Assembly: GCA_003662985.1 (NCBI GenBank)
Contig: QMZD01000099.1
Location: 1 to 6,695, forward strand
DNA length: 6,695 nucleotides
Direction of reading: 5' to 3'
DNA from: Archaeoglobales archaeon
GTDB lineage: Archaea; Halobacteriota; Archaeoglobi; Archaeoglobales; Archaeoglobaceae
Numbering within the stretch: position 1 is the stretch's first letter; each line of letters starts with the position of its first letter. Positions 4,644 to 6,695 of the stretch are shown one piece after another. A model generated the notes under the pieces. The model made no database searches and had not been told where the DNA came from. It was given only the letters and a program-made list of their open reading frames with translations. The translations under genes and the position numbers were made by a program.

Positions 4644-5926
4644 AGTCTGTCGACCTCTTTAATGAACTCATTCACCTTGTCGGGAGGTATGTTAGCTCCA
4701 GCAGCGACTCTATGCCCCCCACCCCTCCCGCCAACCTTTTCGGCAGCTTTGTACATAACCAGTCCCAGATCAACTATTTCGGAGAGTCTCATCGTTGTTC
4801 TGGAAGAAACCTTTGCAACATCCTTCTTTACGTTTACGGCCACAAATGGAAGGTCGCTGTAGAGGTATCTTGAAAGAATCGTAGCGATTGGGCCAGTAGT
4901 TGGGGCATCATCCATTACGAGATACCTTATGCAGTTTGCCAGTTTTACCTCTTCCTTTCTTCTTTTGATCTCCTCTAAAAGCTCGGTCTGGAACTTTCTC
5001 CAAATTTCAAATCCTCTTTCCAGAAATTTCTCATCCCGCATGCAAATTCCAAAACCTATACTAAAAGCCGAAACCCTGCCACAAGAATTCACAACATCGG
5101 CGAGAGTTAAAGCGTTCTGGATGAGTTCAGCTTTTAGCAGATATCTTTTTCCAAGAAAATCCTGTACGACCTCCTCACTTCCTCCAATCTCGAGAATTCT
5201 TAGCACTATCGCGTCAGAAAGTCGCCTTATATCTTCCTCGCTTAAGTTATCAATCTCAGCATCACCATCCAATCCCGTTTTTTCCAAAAATTCCTCAAGC
5301 TCATCCTCCTTTTTGTAAAAGTCTAGGTAAGGCTCTACTGAGATCTGCAATACCTCTTTAAGTTTTCCTGAATAAATTAAAAGGCCCTCTTTTTCTTCGA
5401 TATATCCTTCAGCCACCCCTTCCCTAACTATCTCAGCATTACCGCCTTTTATCTTCTGTTTATCGCCGATGATCCCAGCCAGAGCGATTCCAACCAAATC
5501 CTTATTCTTTCCAAGCTGATTCGCAACGACATAAGTCGTTCCACTTGCAGAAAGTTCGAAAGACCCATCTAATCCTGCAAGATGCAGATTAACATGCACC
5601 AACTTTTTTGTCGGGTTAATCTTTCCCATTGGGAAGTGATGATCTATAATGAGAACATCTGAATTAACTTCTGACACAACGTCAGGATAGCCGCTGCCCA
5701 TGTCCAGGAAAACCGTAAGTTCATCTCTTTCATAATCAAGATTCCCATTGTTCAATCCGTTAAGGAAGCTGAGATGGAATCTTTTGTCCATTCTCAGGAG
5801 GGATTTCGCAAGAATTGCTGCCGATGAAATTCCATCAACATCGTAATGGGTGAATATACGGATAAATTCATGGCTTCTGATCAATTCCGCTGCCTTCCTC
5901 GCTTCAGCCTTCAGAATGTCAAGCAT
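4619..5926 (-). CDS. Archaeal RecJ-like DHH-family phosphoesterase/exonuclease
   Basis: This product (435 residues from ATG 5926) carries the DHH motifs in order: HYDVDG at 27-32, LDMGSG at 74-79, DHH at 95-97 and GIIGD at 151-155, then a C-terminal DHHA1 nucleic-acid-binding part with GGRGGGHRVAAGA at 399-411. The segment NLHLAGLDGSFELSASGTTY (113-132) is also typical of archaeal RecJ homologues. All metal-binding motifs are present, so activity is expected: Mn/Mg-dependent single-strand DNA or RNA exonuclease. Homologues include GAN, which binds the GINS replication factor, and HAN, which partners the Hef helicase; sequence alone does not say which this is. A TTG at 5986 and an ATG at 5965 are also in frame, but conserved sequence begins right after 5926, and a TATA-like box lies about 26 nt upstream of it. 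It is the first gene of the directon and overlaps pcc1. Confidence 0.9.
   Translation of the reverse strand: MLDILKAEARKAAELIRSHEFIRIFTHYDVDGISSAAILAKSLLRMDKRFHLSFLNGLNNGNLDYERDELTVFLDMGSGYPDVVSEVNSDVLIIDHHFPMGKINPTKKLVHVNLHLAGLDGSFELSASGTTYVVANQLGKNKDLVGIALAGIIGDKQKIKGGNAEIVREGVAEGYIEEKEGLLIYSGKLKEVLQISVEPYLDFYKKEDELEEFLEKTGLDGDAEIDNLSEEDIRRLSDAIVLRILEIGGSEEVVQDFLGKRYLLKAELIQNALTLADVVNSCGRVSAFSIGFGICMRDEKFLERGFEIWRKFQTELLEEIKRRKEEVKLANCIRYLVMDDAPTTGPIATILSRYLYSDLPFVAVNVKKDVAKVSSRTTMRLSEIVDLGLVMYKAAEKVGGRGGGHRVAAGANIPPDKVNEFIKEVDRLCCTVLAK
4653..4658 (-). promoter_or_regulatory. Ribosome binding site of pcc1 inside the RecJ-like gene
   Basis: AGAGGT on the minus strand lies 9 nt before the pcc1 ATG, within codons for the C-terminal residues of the nuclease. 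It supports independent re-initiation at 4643 across the 25-nt overlap. Confidence 0.5.
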
Positions 5927-5947
5927 GAGGTTTAATTGAAAGGTGGT

Positions 5948-5956
5948 TAAAAAAAG
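5948..5956 (-). promoter_or_regulatory. Possible TATA-like box of the recJ-like/pcc1/cofD directon
   Basis: TTTTTTTAA on the minus strand lies 22-30 nt before the ATG at 5926, the spacing expected if the transcript starts at or next to the ATG. No SD precedes 5926, in keeping with a leaderless message. A second AT-rich candidate (ATTTATTTAA, minus strand, about 6104-6113) lies further upstream and would give a long leader. Confidence 0.35.
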
Positions 5957-6292
5957 GTTGCCCATGAGGGTGAAGATTCCACTCAAATCAACTCAGAGGA
6001 TTTCGTTGTTGCCAATTCTGTTCCAAAATCTACCTGGAATTATTAGATATTCTGCCCAATGAAAATGTAATTAAGCTCTGATAGTAAAGAGAAATCAAAT
6101 AGTTAAATAAATATTTCTATCTTTGCTAACCTACTTGTAGACTGGATTTTTCCTAACTTTGATGCTAAAGGTTAGAGATTCTAGTACCACTTTGGTTATC
6201 CATTCCATTGGTTAACTAATTTTTTAAGAAATATAATATTAAAAAATTATAGGAAACTGACCCACATATAACCTACTTTAACTAGCCTATTT

Positions 6293-6298
6293 AAAAAA
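6293..6298 (-). terminator. Oligo-T terminator after the acyl-CoA dehydrogenase
   Basis: Six T on the minus strand begin 7 nt past the TAG stop, with a second six-T run at 6241-6246. Together they fit archaeal oligo-T termination before the next directon begins. Confidence 0.45.
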
Positions 6299-6304
6299 TT
6301 AAGT

Positions 6305-6695
6305 CTATTTAACCCCTAGAATGTGCCTAGCAACGATAAGTTTCTCAATCTCCTTCGCTCCCTCATAAATTTCGGTTATCTTCGCATCCCTGTAGAACTG
6401 GTTTATCGGGTACTCGTCGATGTAACCATAGCCTCCATGGAATTGCAACGCCCAGTCACAGGTTTCGACTGCAACCTCTCCGGCGTACCACTTGGCCATC
6501 GAGGAGAGCATACTGTCCGGTTTACCTTGTTCAACTTGAATGGCTGCTGCCCTATAAGTGAGCGTTCTTGCTGCCTCGATTTTCGTTGCCAACTCAGCCA
6601 ACCGGAATTGAATGTACTGGAAGGATGCCAGAGGGACCCCAAAAGCCATTCTTTGCTTGACGTAGTCTGCTGCAAGCTTTAAAGCACCTCTCGCA
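6305..6695 (-). CDS. Acyl-CoA dehydrogenase, C-terminal part (5' end outside window)
   Basis: The frame runs through the window edge with no start needed, so 129 C-terminal residues are visible, about a third of a typical 380-residue enzyme. They form the C-terminal helical bundle: LAADYVKQRMAFGVPLASFQ near the start, then QFHGGYGYIDEYPINQFYRDAKITEIYEG and the closing VARHILG. The Glu in IYEG (residue 111 of the visible part, codon 6362-6364) is at the position of the catalytic base of medium- and short-chain enzymes. The enzyme oxidises acyl-CoA to trans-2-enoyl-CoA with FAD and passes electrons to ETF; chain length or branched-chain preference cannot be read from this part. The ATG at 6649 is internal, not the start. 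It is separated from the nuclease directon by the AT-rich gap and is probably not co-transcribed with it. Confidence 0.93.
   Translation of the reverse strand, partial: ARGALKLAADYVKQRMAFGVPLASFQYIQFRLAELATKIEAARTLTYRAAAIQVEQGKPDSMLSSMAKWYAGEVAVETCDWALQFHGGYGYIDEYPINQFYRDAKITEIYEGAKEIEKLIVARHILGVK

Larger units (their letters stand above)
5927..6304. other. AT-rich gene-free gap of 378 nt
   Basis: I find no credible gene here. Composition falls sharply: 12 of 60 bases are G/C in 6061-6120 and 15 of 60 in 6241-6300. The gap holds the 3' end region of the acyl-CoA dehydrogenase (minus strand), several six-base A or T runs (6220-6225, 6241-6246, 6293-6298), a 9-bp direct repeat AACCTACTT at 6128-6136 and 6270-6278, and CTAACC/GGTTAG inverted hexamers at 6126-6131 and 6170-6175. 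The end near 5950 probably holds the promoter of the minus-strand directon. Confidence 0.6.

Noticed and set aside
4929..5318. 129-codon plus-strand frame opposite the RecJ-like gene
   Set aside because: It is Ser-rich, without motifs, and fully antisense to a gene with clear DHH-family motifs.
5927..5986. N-terminal extension of the RecJ-like protein from TTG 5986
   Set aside because: The added 20 residues do not resemble the family, the start would be TTG without an SD, and a TATA-like box lies inside the extension.
5996..6070. 25-codon minus-strand frame (HFHWAEYLIIPGRFW...) just upstream and in frame with the RecJ-like gene
   Set aside because: It is bounded by stops on both sides (TAA 6071-6073, TGA 5993-5995), has no start codon with an SD, and I cannot match it to a family; it is probably chance.
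6126..6175. CTAACC/GGTTAG inverted hexamers as an RNA hairpin or C/D-box RNA
   Set aside because: The 38-nt loop is long, the arms are only 6 bp, and no C or D box pair (RUGAUGA/CUGA) is arranged around it.
6323..6682. Plus-strand and second minus-strand frames over the acyl-CoA dehydrogenase
   Set aside because: The dehydrogenase frame carries clear family motifs including the IYEG catalytic region; the others are shadows of it.

Overview
The window looks like a thermophilic euryarchaeon, most likely of the Archaeoglobales, although the species cannot be read from this sequence. Three things point there. Genes for an archaeal KEOPS subunit (Pcc1), an archaeal RecJ-like nuclease and an archaeal-type zinc-finger protein sit in one directon. 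A coenzyme F420 biosynthesis gene (cofD) shares the window with an acyl-CoA dehydrogenase, a pairing of F420 with fatty-acid oxidation that is typical of Archaeoglobales. The proteins are rich in Lys, Glu and Ile, and arginine is mostly coded by AGA/AGG. Gene starts are archaeal in style: some have GGTG/GAGGTG-type Shine-Dalgarno (SD) sites, others look leaderless with a TATA-like box about 26 nt upstream.

Layout. Positions 36-1647 (plus strand) hold a two-gene unit: an asparagine-synthetase-like ATP-pyrophosphatase with a shortened, cysteine-less glutaminase half, overlapping a YkgJ-type cysteine-cluster protein. It converges on a five-gene minus-strand directon that reads from 5926 down to 1690: RecJ-like DHH nuclease, KEOPS subunit Pcc1, a two-CXXC zinc-finger protein, a predicted nucleotidyltransferase, and CofD. 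Gaps inside the directon are a 25-nt overlap, 9 nt, 22-55 nt (depending on the start chosen) and 43 nt. A strongly AT-rich gap of about 380 nt (5927-6304) separates it from the C-terminal 129 residues of an acyl-CoA dehydrogenase on the minus strand, whose 5' part lies beyond the window.

How the genes fit together. Three directon members touch nucleic acids or nucleotides by family (nuclease, tRNA t6A synthesis, nucleotidyltransferase) and CofD is also a GTP-derived group-transfer enzyme. Co-expression is likely, but a shared pathway is not shown. The plus-strand pair is a plausible two-component modifying unit (ATP-dependent amide or adenylate chemistry plus a metal-binding partner) of unknown substrate.

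Most unusual signal. Short tandem repeats sit at three junctions: a 27-bp repeat that duplicates the start-codon region at the synthetase/YkgJ overlap, an 8-bp doublet before cofD, and a 10-bp periodic array plus a 12-bp periodic array before and within the start of the nucleotidyltransferase. They make several start codons ambiguous and suggest that gene ends here grow by repeat slippage. I saw no CRISPR array, tRNA, rRNA or intact insertion sequence.
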